Shown here in pieces: positions 1 to 7,759 of a stretch of 38,365 nucleotides of DNA. The DNA lies in NCBI GenBank assembly GCA_937901455.1, contig CALDIA010000070.1, positions 1-38,365 on the forward strand, given 5' to 3'. The notes beneath the pieces are model-generated. The model worked only from the letters and a program-made list of their open reading frames with translations. It ran no database searches and was not told the DNA's origin. Positions within the stretch are counted from its first letter, which is position 1; each line of letters opens with the position of its first letter. This DNA comes from an uncultured Bacteroidales bacterium. GTDB taxonomy: Bacteria > Bacteroidota > Bacteroidia > Bacteroidales > WCHB1-69. A program made the position numbers and the translations under genes.

Positions 1-2
1 AT

Positions 3-1247
3 TTTGAGAAAGGCTCCAAGACAATGCAGCCCATCTTCAACGAGCTCTTTGTTATGGATGCCTTCCCTGCCTTTGACGACATCTACCATTCCCTCCCATC
101 GGGCACCTACCCCTCCACCCTATCGGCACACTCCTCCAAAGAATCCCTGCACTTGTTGTACAACATCCAAATCGACAAACTATCATTCCGTAAACTGCTA
201 AAGAAACTAAACATAGACCCTAACAACAACATCCGTTTCGAGAACCATAAGATCTACTCCTATGGCACCAGTTTCAAAAGCCTCAAATTCGTCTATTTCA
301 ATCATATCCTTTCTGTCTCTGATGATTTGGAAGTACTAAAAAAGGCCTTGATTCAGCTCAGGCATCCCAAAAACCTGCTTTCAGAAAAAGAGTTCAAGAC
401 ATTGTACACGCTCTCACTGAAGAATCAGAAACAATGTTGGGTGCTGCTGCGCAACAAATCCTACATCGATTATCTCAGCAAATATTTTGAACCCAATGAA
501 TTAAATACATTGCGCAAAATCGAAACCTTATCTGAATGGTCGGCATTCCAACTTCGAAACACACAGAATGAAATGTTTCTGTCGGGCTACATTGCTTCTA
601 AAAACACCCCCCTGCTGAAACCCAAATTCGAAATTCCGGAAACTGTGATTCCCCCGCAAATCACAAAATACATCAAGACAGAGGGCGAAAACTACGCCAC
701 CACCTATTTCACGATACATGAAGAAGACACCGACAGGGCCTACCTCGTCCTGTCGGAAGATACAATCAGACCAGCATTCACGAAGATGACTTTTGAGGAA
801 CTCGATGCTTTCAAGAGCATTTACCCCGATGGCCTATACCCCGTTGACAGTCTTTTGGGCAACATGAGGCAAGTATTCGCCCCCTCATTTTTTGCGCTGG
901 AGCAGCCAAACTGGTCTTTTTGCATGCTTCGTGATGGCTATTATATCTTATCTTCCAGCAAAGAAAACCTGCAAGCGGTTGCCAAGTGGTACCAATCGGG
1001 CAGCAGTATCCGCAACAACAATCTTTACAAATTTGCCAAAAACAGCCAACCCTCCAAAAATGCAGAAGAATACACCCTCCTCAACAACGAGCATAACCCT
1101 TATTGGCAGAATGTACTCTCAAAAAAAGGTAAGGAAAGCTACATTGGCAAACACCTCAGCGTTTTTTCCCTATATTGTACAGAGGCTCTAACCCAGGATA
1201 GCGACAATTTGACCGCCATCAACCTCTATTTTCTGTTTAACAGATAG
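3..1247 (+). CDS. hypothetical protein, 5'-truncated by window edge
   Basis: The frame is open from the first bases of the window (codons before the ATG at 24 read FEKGSKT), so the protein very likely begins upstream and the ATG at 24 need not be the start. About 414 residues are visible, ending at a TAG just before a convergent gene. I see no signal peptide, membrane segment or catalytic motif in the visible part. Alternating aromatic and polar stretches such as FVYFNHILSVSDDLEVLKKA recall DUF3352-type proteins of Bacteroidetes, but this is a weak resemblance by eye. Function unknown. The 3' end lies 8 bases from the 3' end of the opposite-strand gene. Confidence 0.6.
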   Translation, partial: FEKGSKTMQPIFNELFVMDAFPAFDDIYHSLPSGTYPSTLSAHSSKESLHLLYNIQIDKLSFRKLLKKLNIDPNNNIRFENHKIYSYGTSFKSLKFVYFNHILSVSDDLEVLKKALIQLRHPKNLLSEKEFKTLYTLSLKNQKQCWVLLRNKSYIDYLSKYFEPNELNTLRKIETLSEWSAFQLRNTQNEMFLSGYIASKNTPLLKPKFEIPETVIPPQITKYIKTEGENYATTYFTIHEEDTDRAYLVLSEDTIRPAFTKMTFEELDAFKSIYPDGLYPVDSLLGNMRQVFAPSFFALEQPNWSFCMLRDGYYILSSSKENLQAVAKWYQSGSSIRNNNLYKFAKNSQPSKNAEEYTLLNNEHNPYWQNVLSKKGKESYIGKHLSVFSLYCTEALTQDSDNLTAINLYFLFNR

Positions 1248-1255
1248 GAGGCCAA

Positions 1256-2086
1256 CTAAACATCCTCCCGCAGAAGGAGCTTTTGGACATTATCTGAATC
1301 CAGCATGCGTGTTTTTGACATCAGCAGGGGGTTCTCTTGTTGCTGCAAGAGTTGAAAAATGCTCTTGTATTGGTGCACGTAGTTCACATCCGGCATGAAA
1401 TGCCGCTGACCCAGATAACGGACCCTTCTGCTTTTATACACACGCTCAATCGACGTAAGAATCTCCATGCAACAGCCTTTCAAAAATACATCCAAGGGCT
1501 CCTCTTCTGCCTTTTTGGCTTTGCCTTTCGACTTTGACTTTGCTGGATGAACCGGCTTGGGTTCATTCGAGGCAGCATACAGCAAGTCGGTGATCTCTTG
1601 CGATTTCCAAACTGTCTGTTGATGGATGATACGGCGTACATCCTCAACTGAACATTCCTTATCCACTGAAATCAAAATCACAAAATCATACTCGTCGTAG
1701 GGGCATTTATACTTAAAAAGTCCTGTATTGCCAAGAAAATAGAACTGTTCCCTGAACATGGGAATGCTGAGGGTGTATTGATCCGTTTCATCACTGAGAT
1801 CCGTAAGCACCCAGTTGGGTATGAAAGTGAGAGTCAGATTCTGCTGAGGGCGGATCAGTGCAGTGAAGGCTGGAATTTTCACCTTTATATCTCTATATGC
1901 AGAAAGCGAAAAATTGCAAAGAAAGGCAAAATCGGCACCGAACAAGTTCGTACACTGCTGGGCAAAAGACAAGGGGTCAAGCTCCGACCGAACCAGAAAC
2001 AGGTAATAATCGGTGGTGCATCCGAAGGACTCGTTCACATCGAGAACCACTTCAACAGGCTTACTGGGCAATAAGTTTCTCTTCAT
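1256..2086 (-). CDS. hypothetical protein (276 aa)
   Basis: Soluble-looking protein without signal peptide or membrane helices, and not one I recognise. A Lys/Ala-rich low-complexity linker (KPVHPAKSKSKGKAKKAEEE, roughly residues 195-215) separates a larger N-terminal part from a C-terminal helical part rich in Gln, Arg and Leu. The frame extends to a TTG at 2107, but that codon lies inside a TAnnTTTG promoter element (2097-2104), so the ATG at 2086 (MKRNLLPSK) is preferred; the leader would then be only about 5-10 bases. It is divergent from korA and convergent with the gene to its left. No function is proposed. Confidence 0.65.
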   Translation of the reverse strand: MKRNLLPSKPVEVVLDVNESFGCTTDYYLFLVRSELDPLSFAQQCTNLFGADFAFLCNFSLSAYRDIKVKIPAFTALIRPQQNLTLTFIPNWVLTDLSDETDQYTLSIPMFREQFYFLGNTGLFKYKCPYDEYDFVILISVDKECSVEDVRRIIHQQTVWKSQEITDLLYAASNEPKPVHPAKSKSKGKAKKAEEEPLDVFLKGCCMEILTSIERVYKSRRVRYLGQRHFMPDVNYVHQYKSIFQLLQQQENPLLMSKTRMLDSDNVQKLLLREDV

Positions 2087-2096
2087 TTTGGCGGTG

Positions 2097-2104
2097 CAAA
2101 AATA
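2097..2104 (-). promoter_or_regulatory. Bacteroidetes -7 element for the leftward hypothetical gene
   Basis: TATTTTTG read on the minus strand matches the TAnnTTTG consensus and sits 11 bases upstream of the chosen ATG at 2086. No clean -33 motif is obvious. Confidence 0.5.
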
Positions 2105-2162
2105 CAAAAATAAGCCTTAAAAAGAATCTATGAAACACATTACATTTAGATTATATTTTTGG

Positions 2163-2170
2163 TACTTTTG
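2163..2170 (+). promoter_or_regulatory. Bacteroidetes -7 element for korAB
   Basis: TACTTTTG matches TAnnTTTG. A TTTAGA about 18 bases upstream (2145-2150) could serve as the -33 element. The distance to the korA ATG at 2257 implies a leader of about 80 bases, A-rich just before the start codon. Confidence 0.55.
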
Positions 2171-2256
2171 CAACGTTTTTCATTTTGCCTGTCAAACAAA
2201 AGAAAAACCAATACAACAATCTATTTGTCAACAAATTAAAAATTTAAATATAAGAT

Positions 2257-4107
2257 ATGTCAACAACAGATCAAATCAAGAAAATTGACGACATCGTCAT
2301 TCGATTTGCCGGCGACAGTGGTGACGGCATGCAGTTGTCAGGCACTTTGTTCTCTGACGCATCCGCTTTGACGGGCAATGACATTGCCACATTCCCCGAC
2401 TATCCTGCCGAAATCCGAGCTCCACACAACACCATTGCCGGTGTATCCGGATTCCAAGTGCACGTTGGAAACCACATCTATAGTTCAGGTGACAAGTGCG
2501 ACATCATCGTCGCCATGAACCCGGCATCCCTCAAGTCGAACCTCAAGTGGGCCAAGAAAGGCGCCACCATCATTGTGGACATCGACACTTTTACCGACGA
2601 GGCCCTTGAGAAAGCCGGCTATACCGAGAACGACAATCCGTTCACGGACGAGATGGAGCGCGCCTACACCATCATCAAGGCGCCGGTCACTTCGTTCACG
2701 CAACGTATTGGCAACGAGCAGGGCGCCGACAAGAAGACCGCCGACCGCTGCCGCAACATGTTCGCGTTAGGCATCATCTTCTACGCCACCCACAAGAAAC
2801 TCGACCAGACCTACGCTTATCTTGAACGCAAGTTCGCCAAGAAGCCGGACGTGGTGAAGCTGAACAAGGCCGTGCTCACCGAAGGCTACGAATACGCCGA
2901 CAAGCTGGAGGTGATGCAATCCCATATTTTCGAAATCGCGCAAGCCGACAGCATGCCCAAAGGTCGTTACCGCAACATCACGGGCAACGTCGCCACCGCT
3001 TGGGGTCTCTTAGCCGCATCCGAGAAATCCGGTCGCAGACTGTTCCTCGGCTCCTACCCTATCACCCCGGCTACGGATGTGATGGTGGAGTTGGCCAAAC
3101 ACAAATCCTTAGGTGCCCGCGTTTTCCAAGCTGAAGACGAAATCGCAGGCGTCTGCTCCGCCATCGGTGCTTCCTACGCCGGAGCATTGGCCTGTACTTC
3201 CACCTCTGGTCCAGGTCTCTCCCTGAAGAGCGAAGCCCTCGGCTTGGCCGTCATGGTGGAATTGCCGCTCGTCGTCGTGGACGTGCAGCGCGGTGGTCCC
3301 TCCACGGGTCTTCCCACCAAAACCGAACAGGGCGACCTAAACCAGGCACTCTACGGCCGTAACGGCGAGGCCCCCCTCGTGGTGATAGCCGCCTCCTCCA
3401 GCGCCAACTGTTTCTACTGGGCATACAACGCCGCCAAGGTCGCCTTGGAGCACATGACCCCCGTCATCCTGCTCACCGACGGCTACCTCGGCAACGGTTC
3501 CCAGCTGTTCCGCATCCCTAAGATGGCCGACATGCCAGATATCAAACCACGTCTCGCCACACCAAACGACCCGAACTACCGGCCGTTCCGTCGAGACCCC
3601 GTCACCTTCGCACGCGAGTGGGCACTGCCCGGCATGGAAGGTTTGAGACACCGTGTGGGCGGCCTTGAAAAATGCCCCGACGGGCCTCTGAGCACCGATC
3701 CCGAAAACCACGCCCTGATGGTCTATAACCGCCAAGAGAAGGTGAACCGCGTGGCCAACGACATCCCCGATCAGGAGGTGACAGGCACCCCCGATGCTGA
3801 ACTCCTCGTGATTGGCTGGGGCGGCACCGCCGGCGCACTCACCCTCGCTGTGGAAGAAATGAACAACGAAGGCAAAAATGTGGCCTATACCCACTTCAAT
3901 TATATTTGTCCACTGCCAAAAAACACCGGCGACATCCTCAAAAAATACAAGAAAATCGTCGTTTGTGAACTTAACAACGGCCAGTTCGCCGGCTATCTCC
4001 GCACCCAATTCCCCGATTGCCCGATGACCCAGTACAACAAAATCATGGGGCTCCCGTTTGAGGTGGGCGAGCTGAAAGCCGAGTTCGAAAGACTGCTTGC
4101 CAAATAA
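2257..4107 (+). CDS. korA: 2-oxoacid (2-oxoglutarate):ferredoxin oxidoreductase, fused gamma-alpha subunit
   Basis: Cytoplasmic subunit of the CoA-dependent oxidative decarboxylation of 2-oxoglutarate (or a related 2-oxoacid) to the acyl-CoA with reduction of ferredoxin. The N-terminal ~190 residues form the gamma domain (RFAGDSGDGMQLSG, then FPDYPAEIRAP). The alpha, pyrimidine-binding domain follows from about residue 240 (GSYPITPATDVM, FQAEDEIAGVCSAIGASYAG, TSTSGPGLSLKSEA, QRGGPSTGLPTKTEQGD). At 616 aa it has the normal length of the fused KorA form. It is followed after 30 bases by korB, so the two form one transcription unit closed by the terminator at 5209-5240. Substrate is assigned from family and gene arrangement, not from a diagnostic residue. 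Confidence 0.93.
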   Translation: MSTTDQIKKIDDIVIRFAGDSGDGMQLSGTLFSDASALTGNDIATFPDYPAEIRAPHNTIAGVSGFQVHVGNHIYSSGDKCDIIVAMNPASLKSNLKWAKKGATIIVDIDTFTDEALEKAGYTENDNPFTDEMERAYTIIKAPVTSFTQRIGNEQGADKKTADRCRNMFALGIIFYATHKKLDQTYAYLERKFAKKPDVVKLNKAVLTEGYEYADKLEVMQSHIFEIAQADSMPKGRYRNITGNVATAWGLLAASEKSGRRLFLGSYPITPATDVMVELAKHKSLGARVFQAEDEIAGVCSAIGASYAGALACTSTSGPGLSLKSEALGLAVMVELPLVVVDVQRGGPSTGLPTKTEQGDLNQALYGRNGEAPLVVIAASSSANCFYWAYNAAKVALEHMTPVILLTDGYLGNGSQLFRIPKMADMPDIKPRLATPNDPNYRPFRRDPVTFAREWALPGMEGLRHRVGGLEKCPDGPLSTDPENHALMVYNRQEKVNRVANDIPDQEVTGTPDAELLVIGWGGTAGALTLAVEEMNNEGKNVAYTHFNYICPLPKNTGDILKKYKKIVVCELNNGQFAGYLRTQFPDCPMTQYNKIMGLPFEVGELKAEFERLLAK

Positions 4108-4137
4108 TTCATGTAAAACCATTAAAAAATTCAAATT

Positions 4138-5169
4138 ATGGCAGAAAGACATTTTGTTCCCAAAGCGGACCGCGAATATACGAAAGCTGACTTTACCAGC
4201 GACCAGATGGTGAAATGGTGCCCCGGTTGTGGCGATCATGCCATCCTCAATTCTTTGTTGAACACATTCCCTAAAACCAACCACAAGAAAGAGAATATCT
4301 GCATGGTGTCCGGCATCGGATGTTCCTCACGAATCCCATATTACGTGGACACGTACGGGTTCCACAGTATCCACGGCCGCGCCTGCGCCATCGCCACGGG
4401 CGTGAAACTCGCCAACCCGACCCTCTCCGTGTGGGTAAGCATGGGCGACGGCGACTCCATGGCCATCGGCGGCAACCACCTGATCCATGCAGTGCGCCGT
4501 AACCAAGACTTCAACATCACCATCTTCAACAACGAGATCTACGGCCTCACCAAGGGCCAGTACAGTCCGACCACCAAGTTCGGACAGGTCACCAAGACCT
4601 CCCCTTACGGCACCATCGACTACCCGTTCAACCCGGGCGAGCTGGTCATGGGTGCGCAGGGCACATTCTTCGCCCGTTCGCTCGACTGCGTGCCGGCCTT
4701 GACCACCGACATCATGACCCGCGCCGCCCAGCACGACGGCACCAGTGTGGTGGAAGTGCTGCAGAACTGCATGATCTTCAACGACAAGGCCCACGCCGCC
4801 ATCACCGACCGCGCCGTCCGTGACGACCGCACCATCATCCTCGAGGACCGCAAGCCCATGATCTTCGGCAAGGAGAAGAACAAGGGTATCCGCTTCAACG
4901 GCCGCGAACTCGAGGTGGTCACCATCGGCGAGAACGGCATCACCATCGACGACATCCTGGTGCACCACGAGGACACCGAGGACACCGGCATCCACATGAT
5001 GCTGGCCCGTATGAAAGGCGAACTCCCCGTGGCCATCGGCGTGATCCGCAACGTCAAGAAGACCTCCTACACGCAACTTTACGAAGAACAGATGGAAGAG
5101 CAGATGGCCAACGGCAAGTACAAATGCGTCGATGACCTGCTGAACAGCGGAGACACGTGGGAGATTTAA
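4138..5169 (+). CDS. korB: 2-oxoacid (2-oxoglutarate):ferredoxin oxidoreductase, beta subunit
   Basis: Thiamine-diphosphate-binding beta subunit and partner of KorA. Visible marks are the CPGCG motif (Cys28, Cys31 of WCPGCGDHAILNSL), IGCSSRIPYY, and the ThDP/Mg motif GDGDSMAIGGNH beginning at residue 103, with the NNEIYGLTKGQYSPT segment after it. The 343-aa length is normal for KorB. There is no cysteine-rich C-terminal extension or separate delta (polyferredoxin) gene here, so electrons presumably leave to a soluble ferredoxin encoded elsewhere. Codon use is GC-rich like korA. Confidence 0.93.
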   Translation: MAERHFVPKADREYTKADFTSDQMVKWCPGCGDHAILNSLLNTFPKTNHKKENICMVSGIGCSSRIPYYVDTYGFHSIHGRACAIATGVKLANPTLSVWVSMGDGDSMAIGGNHLIHAVRRNQDFNITIFNNEIYGLTKGQYSPTTKFGQVTKTSPYGTIDYPFNPGELVMGAQGTFFARSLDCVPALTTDIMTRAAQHDGTSVVEVLQNCMIFNDKAHAAITDRAVRDDRTIILEDRKPMIFGKEKNKGIRFNGRELEVVTIGENGITIDDILVHHEDTEDTGIHMMLARMKGELPVAIGVIRNVKKTSYTQLYEEQMEEQMANGKYKCVDDLLNSGDTWEI

Positions 5170-5208
5170 TTCAGAATTTAGAATTCAAAATTTAGAATTT
5201 AGAATTTA

Positions 5209-5240
5209 GGGCCGTTGCCGAGGGGTGACGGTCCTTTTTT
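5209..5240 (+). terminator. Rho-independent terminator of korAB
   Basis: An 11-bp stem with three G-U pairs (GGGCCGTTGCC / GGTGACGGTCC), loop GAGG, is followed by six T (5235-5240). It starts 39 bases after the korB stop codon. Confidence 0.85.
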
Positions 5241-5437
5241 GATGGTGGTTGGTTTGCATTTTTGGACAAGATGGTGCCGGATGTCTTCGGTGTGGGCTGT
5301 TGGGTGTGAGGGGTTGTTTTATGCTTCCATACAGGCTCTATCTCCCAATCACGAGGGGTACGCATGGCGGCGGGAGCTAATATACGTAATGGGGTGGCCA
5401 GCAAGGTGTTCCAAAGAAATGTAGTGCGTGTCGGCGG
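5241..5437. other. intergenic stretch without a recognisable gene
   Basis: No convincing coding region, RNA gene or promoter is visible. Short open frames on both strands lack start signals. It separates the korAB terminator from the remnant and operon to the right and may contain the left boundary of the leftward island. Confidence 0.4.
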
Positions 5438-5744
5438 TTACGGGCGGAGCAGGCATCGAAACTTTAGGTAGTGGCGCAGAGCCTCCTCCACATGGCGGAG
5501 GTCCTCGTCGATTTGTCGCAAGCGGTGTTCGATTTCCTCATCTGAATGATGTTGGCTGTTGAGGACGTTTGGTTTCATTTTGGCTTTGAGATACTCTAAA
5601 CCGTTGTGCAGGGTTAGCGAATCGCACGACACGTTTGGGGAGAAGAAGCTGCCAAAAGAGAAACCGAGGAATAAATTTCCCCAGGATTGATACCGCTGTA
5701 AGTCATTTTGATATTCGGCGATGCGTGGGTCGTTTTGGGGTCAT
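5438..5744 (-). pseudogene. possible frameshifted small gene or gene remnant
   Basis: On the minus strand an open frame runs from a TGA at about 5743 to the stop at 5438. It reads QNDPRIAEYQNDLQRYQSWG, then LFLGFSFGSFF, then a charged helical tail (HRLRQIDEDLRHVEEALRHY). It has no ATG until well inside. An ATG at 5744 lies one frame off, just before a CCCCAAAA run, so one indel would join them. It follows the DUF2971 gene on the same strand after about 15 bases. Either a decayed last gene of the island or chance; function unknown. Confidence 0.3.
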
Positions 5745-5758
5745 TGTCTTTTAGATTA

Positions 5759-6646
5759 TTAAATGTTTTCTATACCATTTAGGAGTAAATTCGCATTTTC
5801 ATCATGTTTGTTTTTCTCGTAAAAATCACGGGCTTGTTTCATCATATGAACAAGTGCATTTTTTGAATCATTCTTAGATTTAACAAACTTATCACGTTCG
5901 GATTTAGCTTCACACACACATGGAACCGCAACATTGCCAGGAACACCATAGTGGACATAATTGACGGGAACAGCATTCGCAACAAGTTGTTCTACCCATA
6001 AGCATTCTTGGCTTTCAAAAGAGGTCAAGTAGATTGCTGTTATGGCTTTTTGAACGTCTAAGTATTCTGCAGTGTTGCAAATGATTCGAAATTCGTTTTC
6101 AATACACCATTTGTCAGATTTTGTAAAAAACAGATCATTGATGTTTTTGTCGATGAATTGTTTTAAATCGTTAATAGTATATACATCGGTTGGAATCTCG
6201 TAACTATAGGGAAGATGTGTAAGATAATTGACACACTGTGCAACGGAATTGTTTGGAAAATGCAATTTGTCGAAGTCGAATTCAATACAAACTCCTCGTC
6301 TTTTGTCGCCGTAGTGAGCCCACATGGTAGGACTCATACAACCTTTTACATATGTGTCATAATCCATCGTAAAGCTTATTTGTTTGTAAGAAGACATGAT
6401 GTCTTGTAGTGCAAACAAAAGAGGTAACCTTTCTGGTGTAGAAGAAAGTTTTTTCAAACACTCCTGCATGTCGTTAACCTCAGATATCATTCCAAATTTT
6501 AGTTTTTTTGACAACCAAATTTTTACAAAGGTGTCAAATGAAGTGTAATGATATAGCTTTTTCTTTTTTTCTTCGACAGATAATGGTTTACCTGGGTAGA
6601 CTTTGAAAAAACCACCGAATGACTTTTCTACATTTTTATTGTCCAT
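5759..6646 (-). CDS. DUF2971 domain protein (295 aa), last intact gene of the island
   Basis: The pattern fits the DUF2971 family: LYHYTSFDTFVKIW (residues 31-44), VNDMQE (58-63), MWAHYGDKRRGVCIEFD (108-124), and ENEFR (182-186) in the position where the family has a conserved E-x-R segment. DUF2971 proteins have no established biochemical activity to my knowledge; they are common beside restriction and abortive-infection genes. I take ATG 6646 (MDNKNVEKSF) because the longer frame to 6712 overlaps the upstream gene; with this start the spacing is 20 bases. No membrane helices. It is AT-rich, like the upstream membrane-protein gene and unlike the GC-rich front of the operon. Co-transcription suggests it serves the same system. 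Confidence 0.75.
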   Translation of the reverse strand: MDNKNVEKSFGGFFKVYPGKPLSVEEKKKKLYHYTSFDTFVKIWLSKKLKFGMISEVNDMQECLKKLSSTPERLPLLFALQDIMSSYKQISFTMDYDTYVKGCMSPTMWAHYGDKRRGVCIEFDFDKLHFPNNSVAQCVNYLTHLPYSYEIPTDVYTINDLKQFIDKNINDLFFTKSDKWCIENEFRIICNTAEYLDVQKAITAIYLTSFESQECLWVEQLVANAVPVNYVHYGVPGNVAVPCVCEAKSERDKFVKSKNDSKNALVHMMKQARDFYEKNKHDENANLLLNGIENI

Positions 6647-6666
6647 TTTATTTATAATATTGTTTT

Positions 6667-7671
6667 TTATGACGGAAAGTAATCTTTCACCACGCTTAAA
6701 AAGTCTTGACACATTTTATACTCCTGAATAATGGTCTCAAGGTTACTTTTTATGTACGTTTTTTCTAACTTCATTCCATTTATACAGAATCTCATCTTCC
6801 CTAATTCATCTGTTAGATCCTTGAATGTTTGTTTGTCACAACTATCAAATATTTTTAAAGAAGGTGTGATAAACGATTCCTCAAGTTTTAGGGGATTGAC
6901 ATCTGGATGGTTACCAAATGCAACAGTATAGAGCCTTGATAGTTCATTGTATGCCGCCTTGTCCATTGCAGATGGAACATAATCACTTATGTCATATAAG
7001 ATTTTCGAATAGCAAAACTGTGCATTGTTAAATTCGTCAATATGCTCCCCTGCAGACTCACGAAATCTGTAAAAGGAATCGTTGAGTTGAGCATGGGCCA
7101 TATCTAACGTGGTAATGAAAGACAATATTTTGTTATATCGTTCTTGAACATCAACATTATCGGTCTTTCGCTCTAGGTAGCTATACAGATCTTCTTTACT
7201 CAATGATTCAAATATTGATCCTTTCAACATCTGAAAAATAGTCAACGGAGGAATATCATATTGCTCGGGTTTGTCACAGTATTCTATAATAAAACTCTCT
7301 ATTTCGTTTATTTGCTTGCTTACTATTGGAATATACGATAGTAGCTCACGTTTCCACTTTTCTCCATTTTGTTTTATTCTGTGTCTATCCACAAACATTT
7401 GAGCCAACCGGTCTATCAAAACACCAAGAAACAGCATTACAATAGGTAATATTATGTTATAAAACACACTCGGCGACTCTTTATGTTCAGCATATATTAT
7501 CTGAGAAACTGGTATAGACTCTTGCATTGCAATCGTGTCGTTTTCAAATTTGACGAAAAGTGTGTCCGATTCCACCACAGAATTATTCGAAGGATCTTTT
7601 AGAACAGAAGTATTAGTGTCACCCATTGAAATTGACACTGCAACCAATAAACAAGTCAAGGAACTAATCAT
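6667..7671 (-). CDS. membrane-anchored protein of unknown function (334 aa)
   Basis: The N-terminus (residues 1-16, MISSLTCLLVAVSISM) looks like a signal peptide. A second strongly hydrophobic segment spans about 69-86 (VFYNIILPIVMLFLGVLI) and is followed by basic residues (DRHRIKQNGEKWKREL). The simplest topology is a short exported segment (~20-68), one membrane anchor, and a ~245-residue cytoplasmic helical domain. No nuclease, NTPase or known effector motif is visible and I do not recognise the family. It begins 88 bases after the methyltransferase stop without its own clear -7 element, so it is probably co-transcribed. A membrane-linked partner in a defence-like operon could be an effector or sensor; this is inference only. 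Confidence 0.65.
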   Translation of the reverse strand: MISSLTCLLVAVSISMGDTNTSVLKDPSNNSVVESDTLFVKFENDTIAMQESIPVSQIIYAEHKESPSVFYNIILPIVMLFLGVLIDRLAQMFVDRHRIKQNGEKWKRELLSYIPIVSKQINEIESFIIEYCDKPEQYDIPPLTIFQMLKGSIFESLSKEDLYSYLERKTDNVDVQERYNKILSFITTLDMAHAQLNDSFYRFRESAGEHIDEFNNAQFCYSKILYDISDYVPSAMDKAAYNELSRLYTVAFGNHPDVNPLKLEESFITPSLKIFDSCDKQTFKDLTDELGKMRFCINGMKLEKTYIKSNLETIIQEYKMCQDFLSVVKDYFPS

Positions 7672-7759
7672 ACATCAATCATTCTTTATTACTATATTTA
7701 CAAGACACTTCTTTTGCAAAATCCATGTCATCTATAAGTGCTTGACATCTTGTTGGTTA

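Noticed and set aside
3337..4284. 315-codon open frame on the minus strand
   Set aside because: Antisense to korA/korB with no family features; the real genes on the plus strand are certain.
4327..5076. 249-codon open frame on the minus strand
   Set aside because: Antisense to korB; Val/His/Asp-rich composition is a product of the GC-rich codons opposite.
5171..5208. Tandem TTTAGAAT-type repeats after korB
   Set aside because: Short AT-rich low-complexity spacer just before the terminator, common in this group; not treated as a CRISPR or functional repeat.
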